Below, one piece after another: positions 5,627 to 14,224 of a DNA stretch of 14,224 bases. A model generated the notes under the pieces. That model was not told the DNA's origin and did not search any database. It saw only the letters and a program-made list of their open reading frames with translations. A program made the position numbers and the translations under genes. Source of the DNA: an uncultured Alphaproteobacteria bacterium (GTDB taxonomy: Bacteria; Pseudomonadota; Alphaproteobacteria; Reyranellales; Reyranellaceae); assembly GCA_903929895.1 (NCBI GenBank), contig CAIYWM010000254.1:1-14224 (forward strand). Reading direction: 5' to 3'. How positions within the stretch are numbered: position 1 is the stretch's first letter; every line of letters begins with the position of its first letter.

Positions 5627-7691
5627 GACGCTTCTTCGTCTCCTCGACGATGCGTTCGGCCGTCCGACCGGCCAGTTCCTGGAGGTGGTCGAACGACGCG
5701 CGGAAGGTGCCGATGCCCTGCGTGACGGACCGGATCTCCACGATCATGTCGGCGATCTCTGCCTCCGGAATCAGGGCCGAGACCTCGTCCCATCCCGCCC
5801 AGTCCGGTCGGGCGTCGTAGCCCAGAAGCTGCCCGCGGCGTCCGGTGATCAATCGCTGCAGGCGCGGCGTCGACTCGCACGGTCCGGCGACCGTGACCCG
5901 GAGAATGGGTTCGAGCAGGACCGGTTTGCACCTGGGCATGGCCTCGCTCATGGCGATGCGCGCGGCCATCTTGAACGACATCTCGGAACTGTCGACGGCA
6001 TGATACTGGCCGTCGAACAGCGTCGCCTCGAGGTCGACCACGGGCTGTCCGAGCGGCCCTTCCTTCAGGTACTCGCGCACCCCTTCCTCGACGGCTGGAA
6101 TGAAGTTGCGGGGCACCACGCCGCCCACGATCCGGTCGACGAAGCGGAAGCCGGACCCCCGAGGCAATGGCTTGATCTCGACCTTGATGTCGGCGAACTG
6201 GCCGTGACCGCCGGTCTGGCGCTTGTAGCGGGCATGCTGCTGGGTGCCGGCCTGGATCGTCTCGCGATACGAGACACGCGGCGTCGATGTCTCGACGGCC
6301 ACGTTGTAGCGGCCGGCGAGTTTGTCGACGGCGACCTTGAGGTGCATCTCGCCCTGGCCTCTGAGCAGCAACTCATGCGTCTCGCCGCGCTGCTCGAAGG
6401 AGAGCGACGGATCTTCCTCGACGATCCTCTGAAGCGCGCCCGAGAGTTTCACCTCGTCGTTCCGATTGCGGGCGGACAGCTTCAGGCCGAAAACGGGGGC
6501 GTCGGCCATCGGGAAATCCGCCGAGGCGGTGATCCCCGCGGCACTGAGGATCTGACCCGATGACAGCGCCTCGACCTTGGCCAGGGCCACGATCTCGCCG
6601 GCGCGCGCCCTGGTGATCTTGTCGAGCCTCTGCCCGAACGGGCGCAGGATCGAGCCGATCCTCTGTCCGCCGACCGACTGGCCTTCGGTCAATGTCCCGG
6701 ACCAGATGCGGCAGAGCGAAAGCTTTCCGGCGTGACTCTGGTGACTGACCTTGAAGCACTCGGCCGTCGGAGCGTCCTGCGACGGCAGGGCGCGGCGGCG
6801 CGCGGTCTGCTCGACGAAGGGCGTATCGTGGCGCAGCGCCTTCAGCAGGCGTCGCACGCCGTTCTCCCGGTCGCCGGCGCCGAGCAGGACCGGTGCGATC
6901 TGGTCGGTGCAGAATTCGTCATGCAGATCACGGTAGATCAACGATTTTTCGGGCGCGATATCCTCGATCAGCTGTTCGAGGAGCGCATCGTCGAACTCCG
7001 AGAGCGTCTCCAGCATTTCGCGGCGTGCCTCGGCCTCGCGCGGCAGTATTTCCGCGGGCATCTCGATCAGGTCGGATGCGCCGCTGCTCCTGTAGCGATA
7101 AGCGCGTTCGCTCACGAGATCGACATAGCCCACCGTCTCCTCGCTGCCGTCGGCGGCGGCACGGCGGATCGGCACCTGCCGCAGGACCAGCTTGCGCCGC
7201 GACACCGACTGCAGCGCCGACAGCAGGTCGCGCACGCGGACTTCCGCGGAGTCGATCTTGTTGACGAAGATGACGTGCGGGATGTGCCGGTCCTCGATCT
7301 GTTTCAGGAGCGGCGTCAGCGCCATCACCCGCTCGGGCGAGGGCTCGCAGACGAGGACGACGGCATCGCACACCGCAAGTGCGGCGAAGGCGTCGTGCTG
7401 GAATTCGATCGAGCCCGGCACGTCGAGGAAGGTCCACTGGTCGCCGAGATAGTCGATCGAGGCGACGTTGATCTCGGTGCCCATGCCGCGCTTGCGCGCT
7501 TCGGCGGCGCCGTCGCCGATGGAAGTGCCTGCGCGCGTCGAGCCGCGCCGGCCGATGGCTCCTGTCGCGTAGAGAATGCTTTCGAGCAGGCTGGTCTTGC
7601 CCGACAGATACGGCCCGCACAGCGCCACCACGCGATGCGCGCCGCTGCCTGGTCTGCCGCCGGTGATCGTCTCCGTCTTGAATTCGGCCAT
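5616..7691 (-). CDS. Elongation factor G-like GTPase (EF-G2 type)
   Basis: 691 aa, close to normal EF-G length. ATG at 7691 is chosen for its strong AAGGAGG eight bases upstream; the open frame extends 17 codons further without support. The GTPase domain has P-loop GPYLSGKT (26-33), G3 DVPGS (90-94) and G4 NKID (144-147). EF-G domains II-V follow, with VDSSEMSFKMAARIA, a LLEPILRVTV strand, RRGQLLGYDARP and SVTQGIGTF near the end. The set matches the EF-G2/EF-G-like branch rather than housekeeping fusA. Ser94 stands where EF-Tu and EF-G have the catalytic switch-II His (DTPGH); I believe this is shared by an alphaproteobacterial subgroup, but cannot check. Its exact role in translation or ribosome rescue is unknown. 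It is followed after 111 bases by the candidate selenoprotein gene, in the same frame. Confidence 0.88.
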   Translation of the reverse strand: MAEFKTETITGGRPGSGAHRVVALCGPYLSGKTSLLESILYATGAIGRRGSTRAGTSIGDGAAEARKRGMGTEINVASIDYLGDQWTFLDVPGSIEFQHDAFAALAVCDAVVLVCEPSPERVMALTPLLKQIEDRHIPHVIFVNKIDSAEVRVRDLLSALQSVSRRKLVLRQVPIRRAAADGSEETVGYVDLVSERAYRYRSSGASDLIEMPAEILPREAEARREMLETLSEFDDALLEQLIEDIAPEKSLIYRDLHDEFCTDQIAPVLLGAGDRENGVRRLLKALRHDTPFVEQTARRRALPSQDAPTAECFKVSHQSHAGKLSLCRIWSGTLTEGQSVGGQRIGSILRPFGQRLDKITRARAGEIVALAKVEALSSGQILSAAGITASADFPMADAPVFGLKLSARNRNDEVKLSGALQRIVEEDPSLSFEQRGETHELLLRGQGEMHLKVAVDKLAGRYNVAVETSTPRVSYRETIQAGTQQHARYKRQTGGHGQFADIKVEIKPLPRGSGFRFVDRIVGGVVPRNFIPAVEEGVREYLKEGPLGQPVVDLEATLFDGQYHAVDSSEMSFKMAARIAMSEAMPRCKPVLLEPILRVTVAGPCESTPRLQRLITGRRGQLLGYDARPDWAGWDEVSALIPEAEIADMIVEIRSVTQGIGTFRASFDHLQELAGRTAERIVEETKKRQAA

Positions 7692-7803
7692 GACAACGTC
7701 CTCCTTCTTCGCAAAAGCGCAGAAGCCCCGGACGAAAGTCACGGAATAGACGTTACGCTTCCGAACGATCAGCCGGAGCGAAGCCCACTTGTCATGAAAA
7801 TCG

Positions 7804-7847
7804 TTTCACCCCCGCCCGGGTGAGTCAAACACCGGGCGGGGATGAAA
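7804..7847 (-). terminator. Strong GC-rich hairpin, terminator of the aminotransferase gene
   Basis: A near-perfect 16-position stem: TTTCA (7804-7808) with TGAAA (7843-7847) and CCCCGCCCGG (7810-7819) with CCGGGCGGGG (7832-7841), one mismatch, 12-base loop. It starts 14 bases after the aminotransferase stop, and minus-strand sequence downstream includes CGATTTTC. It separates that gene from the EF-G2 gene and is symmetrical enough to work in both directions. Confidence 0.8.
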
Positions 7848-7861
7848 TAGGTCAGCAGTCC

Positions 7862-9166
<1,305 letters not shown>

Positions 9167-9206
9167 TTACCGCCGTTAGGGGCTGGCTGCCTGAGCGGAA
9201 GGCGCG

Positions 9207-10025
9207 TCAATCGATCAGGCGGACAGCGCAGTCGACGGTCATTTTCGCATCGCCGAAGCCGACGCGCCGGCCGCTGACCGGAGCTGCATCGCGATAGTCG
9301 AGCCCCACGGCGACTCGCAGGCTGTCGCCGCGCGGGCTGATGCCGTTGGCGGGGTCGAAGCCCACCCACTCCAGCCCCGGCACCCAGGCTTCGGCCCAGG
9401 AATGGCTGGTCCGGCCGACGTGCAGCTCGGGATCGTCGTTGCGGAGATAGCCGCTGACATAACGGGCGGGCACGCCGAGGCGGCGGCAACAGGCGATGAA
9501 GATGTGGGCCTCGTCCTGCGCCACGCCGGCGCCGCGTGTCAGCGCCTCGACCGCCGTGGTGTTCACGGTCGAGACGCCGGTCTTGTAGGCCACGCGCGCC
9601 GAAATACGCTCCATCAGCTCATGCAGGACGGCGACCCTTTGCGTGGGGTCCGCGGTGCGGTCGGCGAGGCCCTCGATCACCGGATCGAAGCTCGCATCGT
9701 GGCGCGCGAGGCCCGTGTTACGCAGCCAGAAGGGCGCCGGCAGGGTCGGCTCCTCGACGTAGCGCAGCCACTGGTCGGTACCGCTGTATTCGTAGGTTCC
9801 CTGCACCACGATCTCGACGCTGTCGTGCTGCTGGGCGACCGAGAAGGTCGTCACCTGGTTGCCGTGGCCGTCCCTCCATTCCGACTTCTTGCCGGGACCG
9901 TCGATGCGCCACGAAACGATGCGCTGCGCCGCCGCCGGCTTGGGCGTGAGGCGCACGTCGTGGATCGAATGACCGGACGGCTGGTCGAACTGGAAGCGGG
10001 TCGCGTGGTGGACGGAGAAACGCAT
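9207..10025 (-). CDS. Transglutaminase-like protein lacking the catalytic cysteine
   Basis: 272 aa from ATG at 10025, giving MRFSVHHATRFQFDQPS, the standard start of the bacterial transglutaminase-like N-terminal domain. Eight bases separate it from the alpha-E stop, with no strong ribosome site, which suggests coupling. Residues 1-100 or so form the N-terminal beta domain. The core has GAGVAQDEAHIFIACC (165-180), then VPARYVSGYL (185-194), TSHSWAEAWVPGLEW and VGFDPANG. His208 and Asp224 of the Cys-His-Asp triad are present, but the Cys of the usual GVCQD is Ala169 (codon GCG). Two cysteines nearby (179-180) are not at the catalytic position. It may be a binding or scaffold pseudoenzyme within the ATP-grasp/alpha-E module, or this subgroup may use other chemistry. 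Domain assignment is firm. Confidence 0.9.
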   Translation of the reverse strand: MRFSVHHATRFQFDQPSGHSIHDVRLTPKPAAAQRIVSWRIDGPGKKSEWRDGHGNQVTTFSVAQQHDSVEIVVQGTYEYSGTDQWLRYVEEPTLPAPFWLRNTGLARHDASFDPVIEGLADRTADPTQRVAVLHELMERISARVAYKTGVSTVNTTAVEALTRGAGVAQDEAHIFIACCRRLGVPARYVSGYLRNDDPELHVGRTSHSWAEAWVPGLEWVGFDPANGISPRGDSLRVAVGLDYRDAAPVSGRRVGFGDAKMTVDCAVRLID

Positions 10026-10033
10026 GGTTCTGC

Positions 10034-10966
10034 TCAATCCAGGAGGAACTGTCGGCCGATTTCGTCCGACAGGGTGCCGATGTCGCCGCGCAGTTGGCCG
10101 AGGAACGTGGCGAGGCCGATCTCGAAGACCTTGTCGATGCGGGCGTAGCGCAGGCGCGCATGAAGCTCGCCAGCCAGCCGGTCCGCCTCGCCCCGCGTGC
10201 CGTAGGCATCCGCCAGCTCGCGCATGTTGAGGTCGACCATCCAGAGGCAATGGTGCACCGACCGCGGCACGTCACGCCGCAGCATCATCAGCTCCGCCAC
10301 CTTCATGGGGTTGAGCGAGCTGCGATAGATGCGCCGGTAGGTGCGCACGGCGCCGATGCAGGCCAGCAGCTCCGACCAGGCGAAGTAGTCCAGCCCCTCG
10401 GCGCTGGGATTGCCGTCCGGCCGCAGGAGGTGGAACTTCACGTCCAGGATGCGGCCGGTATTGTCGGCACGCTCGAGGAAAGCGCCGAGCTGGAGGAAGT
10501 TGTTGGCCTCGTCGCGCAGCAGGGTCACCTGGGCGGCACCGAAGATCATCACCGCCTGCTTCTTCACCGACTCGATCAGGGCGCCGCGATCGAGGGTTGC
10601 GCGACTGCCGCGCAGGCGCGCGCTGAGCTCCAGCCATAGCGCGTTCAGGCTCTCCCAGACGTCGACGGTGATGTTGTTGCGTTCCTCGCGGGCGTTGCGG
10701 CGCGCCGCGGCGATCGAATTGACGATGGAGGAGGGGTTGTTCTCGTCGATCACCAGGAAGTCGATCAGGCTGGCGAGACGTTCGCCCTGGGCCTGGCTCT
10801 GGCGGAACTCGTCCTCCATGCCGAAGATCGCCGCCACACCGGCGGCTTCCTCGCCGCGCGACTGCAGGGCCATGCGTTGGGTCGCCTCGATCAGTCGGGC
10901 CGTCGACTTGGCACGCTGCAGGTAGCGACCCATCCAGTAGAGATTCTTGGCGGTACTGCTCAGCAT
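10034..10966 (-). CDS. Alpha-E domain protein (DUF403)
   Basis: 310 aa, predominantly alpha-helical. The opening MLSSTAKNLYWMGRYLQRA followed by TARLIEATQRM is the recognisable start of the alpha-E family, named for its conserved glutamates. Other family segments are the ERADNTGRILDVKFH region and the FHLLRPDG stretch near the middle. No signal peptide or membrane segment. It sits 9 bases after the ATP-grasp gene and 8 bases before the transglutaminase-like gene. This fixed trio has been described as an amidoligase-type peptide-modification module, in which alpha-E is of unknown molecular role. Function here is inferred from that association only. Confidence 0.92.
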   Translation of the reverse strand: MLSSTAKNLYWMGRYLQRAKSTARLIEATQRMALQSRGEEAAGVAAIFGMEDEFRQSQAQGERLASLIDFLVIDENNPSSIVNSIAAARRNAREERNNITVDVWESLNALWLELSARLRGSRATLDRGALIESVKKQAVMIFGAAQVTLLRDEANNFLQLGAFLERADNTGRILDVKFHLLRPDGNPSAEGLDYFAWSELLACIGAVRTYRRIYRSSLNPMKVAELMMLRRDVPRSVHHCLWMVDLNMRELADAYGTRGEADRLAGELHARLRYARIDKVFEIGLATFLGQLRGDIGTLSDEIGRQFLLD

Positions 10967-10975
10967 CGGTGCGGC

Positions 10976-12415
10976 CTACTCGCCATCTGCCGGCGCGTCG
11001 GGCGCCAGCACCCAGGTGTCCTTGGTGCCGCCGCCCTGGCTCGAATTGACGACCAGTGAGCCCTCCTTGAGGGCGACGCGCGTGAGGCCGCCCGGCACGA
11101 TCGTGATCTTCTTGCCCGACAGCACGAAGGGGCGCAGGTCCACATGCCTTGGCGCGACGCCCTGGCTCACGAAGGTGGGGCAGGTCGACAGGGCCAGCGT
11201 CGGCTGGGCGATGTAATTGTCCGGCCGTGCTTTCAGGAGCGCCGCGAATTCCTCGATCTCGGCCTTACTCGACGTCGGGCCGACCAGCATGCCCTTGCCG
11301 CCCGATCCGTGGACCTCCTTGACGACGATCTCGGAGAGATGTTCCAGCACGTACTTGTAGTCGTCGGCGCGGTCGCAGCGCCACGTCGGCACGTTCTGAA
11401 GGATCGGCTCCTCGCCAAGATAGAAGCGCACCATCTCGGGCACGTAAGTATAGGTCGACTTGTCGTCGGCGACGCCGTTGCCGAGCGCATTGACGATGTT
11501 CACGCGGCCGGCGCGCAGGGCGCCGAGCAGGCCCGCGACGCCGAGGAAGGAGTCGGGGCGCATCGCCAGCGGATCGAGGAACGCATCGTCGACCCGGCGG
11601 TAGATCACGTCGACCCGCTGCGGCCCGCGCGGGGTGCGCATATAGACCCGGCTTTCGTCGACGAACAGGTCGGAGCCCTTCACCAGCTCGATCCCCATCT
11701 CGTCGGCGAGGAACGCATGCTCGAAATAGGCGCTGTTGTAGTGGCCGGGGGTCAGCAGGACGACGTTCGGCTCATGGCCGTCGCTGAAGGATACGGATCG
11801 CAGCGTGGCGAGCAGCTCCTCGGAATAGTCGGCGACCGGCAGGACGCTCATGGCCGCGAAGAGTTCCGGGGCCAGCCGCATCATGACTTCACGGTTCTCC
11901 AGGACGTAGGACACGCCGGACGGCGTGCGGACATTGTCCTCGAGGACGTAGAAATCCTTCTCGCCGACACGAACGAGATCGATGCCGGCGATGTGAGCAT
12001 GCACGCCACCGGGGAGCTGCAGACCCTGCGCCATGGCGACGAACTCGCCGTTCATCAGGATCTGCTCTTCGGGGATGATGCCGGCGCGGCAGATTTCGCG
12101 CTGGCCATAGGCGTCGGTCAGGAAGGCGTTGAGGGCACGCACGCGCTGCGACAAGCCCTTGTGCAGGAACTGCCACTCGTCATACGCGATGACGCGCGGG
12201 ATGATGTCGAACGGGATGGTCGTCTCGGAGCCTTCCGCCGCGCCATAGGCACCGAAGGTGATCCCGTGCCGGCGGTAGAAGAGATCGACCTCTCTTCGTG
12301 TCGCCTCCAACCGTTCGGGTGAGGTCCGGGCCAGCCAGTCGGCGACGCCGCGATAGGGCACGCGGACCGAGCCGTCGGTGCCCGAATTCATCTCATCGAA
12401 TACCTTGGCTGCCAT
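10976..12415 (-). CDS. Circularly permuted ATP-grasp protein
   Basis: 479 aa. The open frame reaches back to 13432, but the first 339 codons are the antisense shadow of the enoyl reductase gene. ATG at 12415 has AGGGGG 11 bases upstream and gives MAAKVFDEMNSG, typical for the family. An N-terminal DUF404-like part is followed by the ATP-grasp core. VLEDNVRTPSGVSYVLENR (157-175) carries acidic and Asn residues suited to Mg-ATP, VDVIYRRVDDAFLDP (268-282) is another signature, and IVVKEVHGSGGKGMLVGP (363-380) gives Lys366 and the Gly-rich nucleotide loop. Such enzymes are predicted to form amide (peptide-like) bonds using ATP; the substrate is not known. It is first in a three-gene operon with alpha-E and transglutaminase-like genes. 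No Anbu-type peptidase, sometimes linked to this module, is in the window. Confidence 0.92.
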   Translation of the reverse strand: MAAKVFDEMNSGTDGSVRVPYRGVADWLARTSPERLEATRREVDLFYRRHGITFGAYGAAEGSETTIPFDIIPRVIAYDEWQFLHKGLSQRVRALNAFLTDAYGQREICRAGIIPEEQILMNGEFVAMAQGLQLPGGVHAHIAGIDLVRVGEKDFYVLEDNVRTPSGVSYVLENREVMMRLAPELFAAMSVLPVADYSEELLATLRSVSFSDGHEPNVVLLTPGHYNSAYFEHAFLADEMGIELVKGSDLFVDESRVYMRTPRGPQRVDVIYRRVDDAFLDPLAMRPDSFLGVAGLLGALRAGRVNIVNALGNGVADDKSTYTYVPEMVRFYLGEEPILQNVPTWRCDRADDYKYVLEHLSEIVVKEVHGSGGKGMLVGPTSSKAEIEEFAALLKARPDNYIAQPTLALSTCPTFVSQGVAPRHVDLRPFVLSGKKITIVPGGLTRVALKEGSLVVNSSQGGGTKDTWVLAPDAPADGE

Positions 12416-12499
12416 CCGGCATTTCACCCCCTGTCGAATAACCATATAAGCAATCGACGGGCCAACAAAGTGCCCGTATTCATCGGGTGGAGGCGCGGC
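12416..12499. promoter_or_regulatory. Divergent promoter region between the ATP-grasp operon and the enoyl reductase
   Basis: This 84-base gap separates two divergent genes and so should hold both promoters. It contains the most AT-rich stretch nearby, ACCATATAAGC (12441-12451), which offers TATAAG on the plus strand and CTTATATGG on the minus strand. No good -35 box pairs with either. GGAGG at 12489-12493 is the plus-strand ribosome site. Confidence 0.4.
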
Positions 12500-13489
12500 A
12501 TGAAGCAGGTGCTGATCGATCGGTACGGGACCCCCTGGGACGTGGCGCGCTGCGCCGACGTTCCGGACGTCGGCGAACCGGCCGCCGACGAAGTCGTATT
12601 CGACGTGCTGGCCTTCCCGATCAACCCCGCAGACATGTGGTTCTGCAAGGGAAGCTACCGGTTGAAGCCGCCGCTGCCGGCGACCCCCGGCGCCGAATGC
12701 GTCGGCCGGGTCACCGCGGTGGGATCGGCCGTGAAGCATGTCAGGACGGGCGACCTCGTCATCAACCTGCAGCGCGAGAACTGGACGCAGAAGCGCCGCG
12801 TGAAGGGCGACGACGCCATCCCGCTGCCGGCCGGCATCGACCTGCGCCAGGCCGCGATGGTGCGCATCAACCCGCCCACGGCGCGGCTCATGCTGGCGGA
12901 CTTCGTCGACCTCGCGGGCGGCGAATGGGTCATCCAGAACGTCGCCAACTCGGCGGTCGGGCGGCTGCTGATCGTACAGGCCCACCAGCGCGGCCTGCGC
13001 ACCGTCAACGTCGTGCGCCGCGCCGAGCTGGCAGACGAGCTGAAGGCGCTGGGCGCCGACGTCGTGCTGGTCGACGGCGACGATCTCGCCGAGCGGGTTG
13101 CCGGGGCGACCGGCAATGCCGCGATCCGGCTGGGCATCGAGGCGATCGGCGGGGCGGCCACGGGGCGCATCGTCGACTGCGTCGCGACCGAGGGCACCGT
13201 CGTGCATTACGGATCGATGAGCGGCGAGGATCCCCGGGTGGGACGCAGCAACCTCATTTACCGCGGCGTCAAGCTGACGGGGTTCATGCTGGGCCGTGGC
13301 CTTGCCAAACGCGATGCCGCCAAGATCCGCGAAATCTATGCGGAACTGGCCGCGCAGGTGGTGGCCGGTACGCTTTACGCCCCGGTGGACACGGTCTATC
13401 CGATCGAGAAGATCAAGGAAGCGCTGGCGCATGCCGACAAGGGCGGGCGCAACGGCAAGATCCTGGTGGCGCCCAACGGCGCGATTTGA
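12500..13489 (+). CDS. MDR-family NADPH-dependent 2-enoyl thioester reductase-like (MECR/ETR-like) oxidoreductase
   Basis: 329 aa. ATG at 12500 follows GGAGG by six bases; a GTG ten codons earlier lacks support. It belongs to the zinc-independent medium-chain dehydrogenase/reductase group. INPADMWFCKGSYRLKPPLP (41-60) and PGAECVGRV (63-71) mark the catalytic domain, with Tyr53 at the place of the catalytic Tyr of mitochondrial enoyl reductases. GEWVIQNVANSAVGRLL (141-157) starts the Rossmann domain, and TVNVVRR (168-174) is a likely NADP-phosphate site. No zinc ligands are visible. The likely reaction is reduction of a 2-enoyl-CoA or acyl-ACP, or a quinone-like enone. It is followed after 16 bases by an NTF2-fold gene in the same direction. 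Confidence 0.88.
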   Translation: MKQVLIDRYGTPWDVARCADVPDVGEPAADEVVFDVLAFPINPADMWFCKGSYRLKPPLPATPGAECVGRVTAVGSAVKHVRTGDLVINLQRENWTQKRRVKGDDAIPLPAGIDLRQAAMVRINPPTARLMLADFVDLAGGEWVIQNVANSAVGRLLIVQAHQRGLRTVNVVRRAELADELKALGADVVLVDGDDLAERVAGATGNAAIRLGIEAIGGAATGRIVDCVATEGTVVHYGSMSGEDPRVGRSNLIYRGVKLTGFMLGRGLAKRDAAKIREIYAELAAQVVAGTLYAPVDTVYPIEKIKEALAHADKGGRNGKILVAPNGAI

Positions 13490-13505
13490 ACGAGGGAGAC
13501 GAGCA

Positions 13506-13880
13506 ATGAATTCCGACGTCGCGGCAATCGAGAAGGTGCTTCAGGTCTATTTCGACGGCCTGTACGAGGGCGATACGAAGAAGCTGGGCGAGGCCTTCCA
13601 TCCCGCCTCGCATCTCTACAGTGCGGGCCCCGACGGCAAGGCCGCGGACATGCCGCGCGCCGACTGGTTCAAGATGGTCGAGAGCCGCAAGTCGGCCAGG
13701 GACAGCGGCAGCGAGCGCCGCGACCGCATCGTTTCGATCGACTTTTCCGGCCCGGCGACGGCCTTCGCCAAGGTCGAGTGCCAGATCCCGCCGCGCTACT
13801 TCACGGACTATCTGACCCTTCTAAAAGTAGAAGGCCGTTGGCAGGTCATTGCCAAGGCCTTCCACACCGTTACCAAATAG
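13506..13880 (+). CDS. NTF2-fold / lumazine-binding-like small protein
   Basis: 124 aa. ATG at 13506 has GGGAG seven bases upstream, and the gene follows the enoyl reductase closely, so they are likely co-transcribed. The pattern IEKVLQVYFDGLYEGD (8-23), AFHPASHLYS, then strands ending in YLTLLKVEGRWQVIAKAFH is that of the NTF2-like superfamily, best matching the 'putative lumazine-binding' branch. These proteins form a cone-shaped barrel that binds a small molecule; some are enzymes and many have no known ligand. No signal peptide. It ends 25 bases from the convergent cyclophilin gene, with no obvious terminator between. Confidence 0.82.
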   Translation: MNSDVAAIEKVLQVYFDGLYEGDTKKLGEAFHPASHLYSAGPDGKAADMPRADWFKMVESRKSARDSGSERRDRIVSIDFSGPATAFAKVECQIPPRYFTDYLTLLKVEGRWQVIAKAFHTVTK

Positions 13881-13905
13881 ACGAATACAGCGGGGCGCGA
13901 GGAGC

Positions 13906-14224
13906 CTAGCTCTTCGCGTCCGCCGCAACCTGGACCTTGATCATCTTGTCCGCCGGCGCGGACACGGCGCCCGAACCCGGCGCGCCCTTCTTGATCTTGT
14001 CCACGAACTCCATGCCGGACGTGACCTTGCCCCAGACGGTGTACTGGCCGTCGAGGAAGTTCGAGTCCTTGAAGACGATGAAGAACTGGCTGCGGGCGCT
14101 GTTCGGATCGTTGGTGCGCGCCATCGAGACCGAGCCACGCTTGTGCGGCTCCTTGGAGAACTCGGCCTTGAGCGTCTCGCCCATGCCGCCGGTGCCGGTA
14201 CCCGTCGGGTCGCCGGTCTGCGCC
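13906..14224 (-). CDS. Cyclophilin-type peptidyl-prolyl cis-trans isomerase, C-terminal part
   Basis: The last 105 or so codons are inside the window; the start is beyond the right edge. The fragment begins AQTGDPTGTGTGG, the typical cyclophilin turn, and continues with RGSVSMARTNDPNSARSQFF and NFLDGQYTVWGKV, which hold the family's core active-site residues (Gln-Phe-Phe and the FLDGQ loop). It catalyses isomerisation of X-Pro bonds to help proteins fold. Whether it is cytoplasmic or exported depends on the missing N-terminus. The tail after the barrel is short (APADKMIKVQVAADAKS), close to many alphaproteobacterial periplasmic or cytoplasmic cyclophilins. It is convergent with the NTF2-fold gene. 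Confidence 0.93.
   Translation of the reverse strand, partial: AQTGDPTGTGTGGMGETLKAEFSKEPHKRGSVSMARTNDPNSARSQFFIVFKDSNFLDGQYTVWGKVTSGMEFVDKIKKGAPGSGAVSAPADKMIKVQVAADAKS

Noticed and set aside
12416..13432. N-terminal extension of the ATP-grasp ORF (339 codons)
   Set aside because: It is antisense to the well-supported enoyl reductase gene, and the family start MAAKVFDEMNSG with a ribosome site lies at 12415.

Overview
The window is GC-rich, densely coding chromosomal DNA, most likely from an alphaproteobacterium. The evidence is the EF-G2-type translation factor, the ATP-grasp/alpha-E/transglutaminase operon, the Bug-type solute receptor and the acyl-CoA genes. A Reyranella- or Rhodospirillales-like host is only a guess. 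I see no tRNA, rRNA, CRISPR array, insertion sequence or phage gene. Almost everything lies on the minus strand.

Layout from high to low coordinates. At 13906-14224 (-) is the 3' part of a cyclophilin peptidyl-prolyl isomerase. At 12500-13880 (+) is a two-gene unit: an MECR-like enoyl thioester reductase and an NTF2-fold protein. Divergent from it, 9207-12415 (-) is a three-gene operon: circularly permuted ATP-grasp, alpha-E protein and a transglutaminase-like protein whose catalytic Cys is Ala. Then come an aspartate aminotransferase (7862-9064), a strong hairpin terminator, and an EF-G2-like GTPase (5616-7691).

The centre holds the most interesting part. Two tandem paralogous exported thioredoxin-fold genes (5070-5504 and 4566-5003) lie just upstream of msrP (3496-4458). 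The first has one in-frame TGA exactly where a redox Cys would stand, giving a Sec-Gly-Gly-Cys (UxxC) motif. The next 31 or so bases can be folded by hand into a SECIS-like hairpin with a bulged U and a GU-containing loop. The intact gene on both sides of the TGA, in one frame, suggests a selenoprotein that standard gene calling would split or truncate. Its neighbour has Ser at that position (SxxC). Both paralogs share a leader hairpin that covers the ribosome binding site. With MsrP they may form a periplasmic redox or protein-repair locus.

The left end (45-3423, -) looks like a carboxylic-acid/acyl-CoA utilisation cluster: Bug/TTT receptor, crotonase-family protein, a small GIY-YIG protein, an intergenic inverted repeat, an acyl-CoA dehydrogenase and the first codons of a CaiB/BaiF CoA-transferase. 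All assignments come from reading motifs. No database search or folding program was run.
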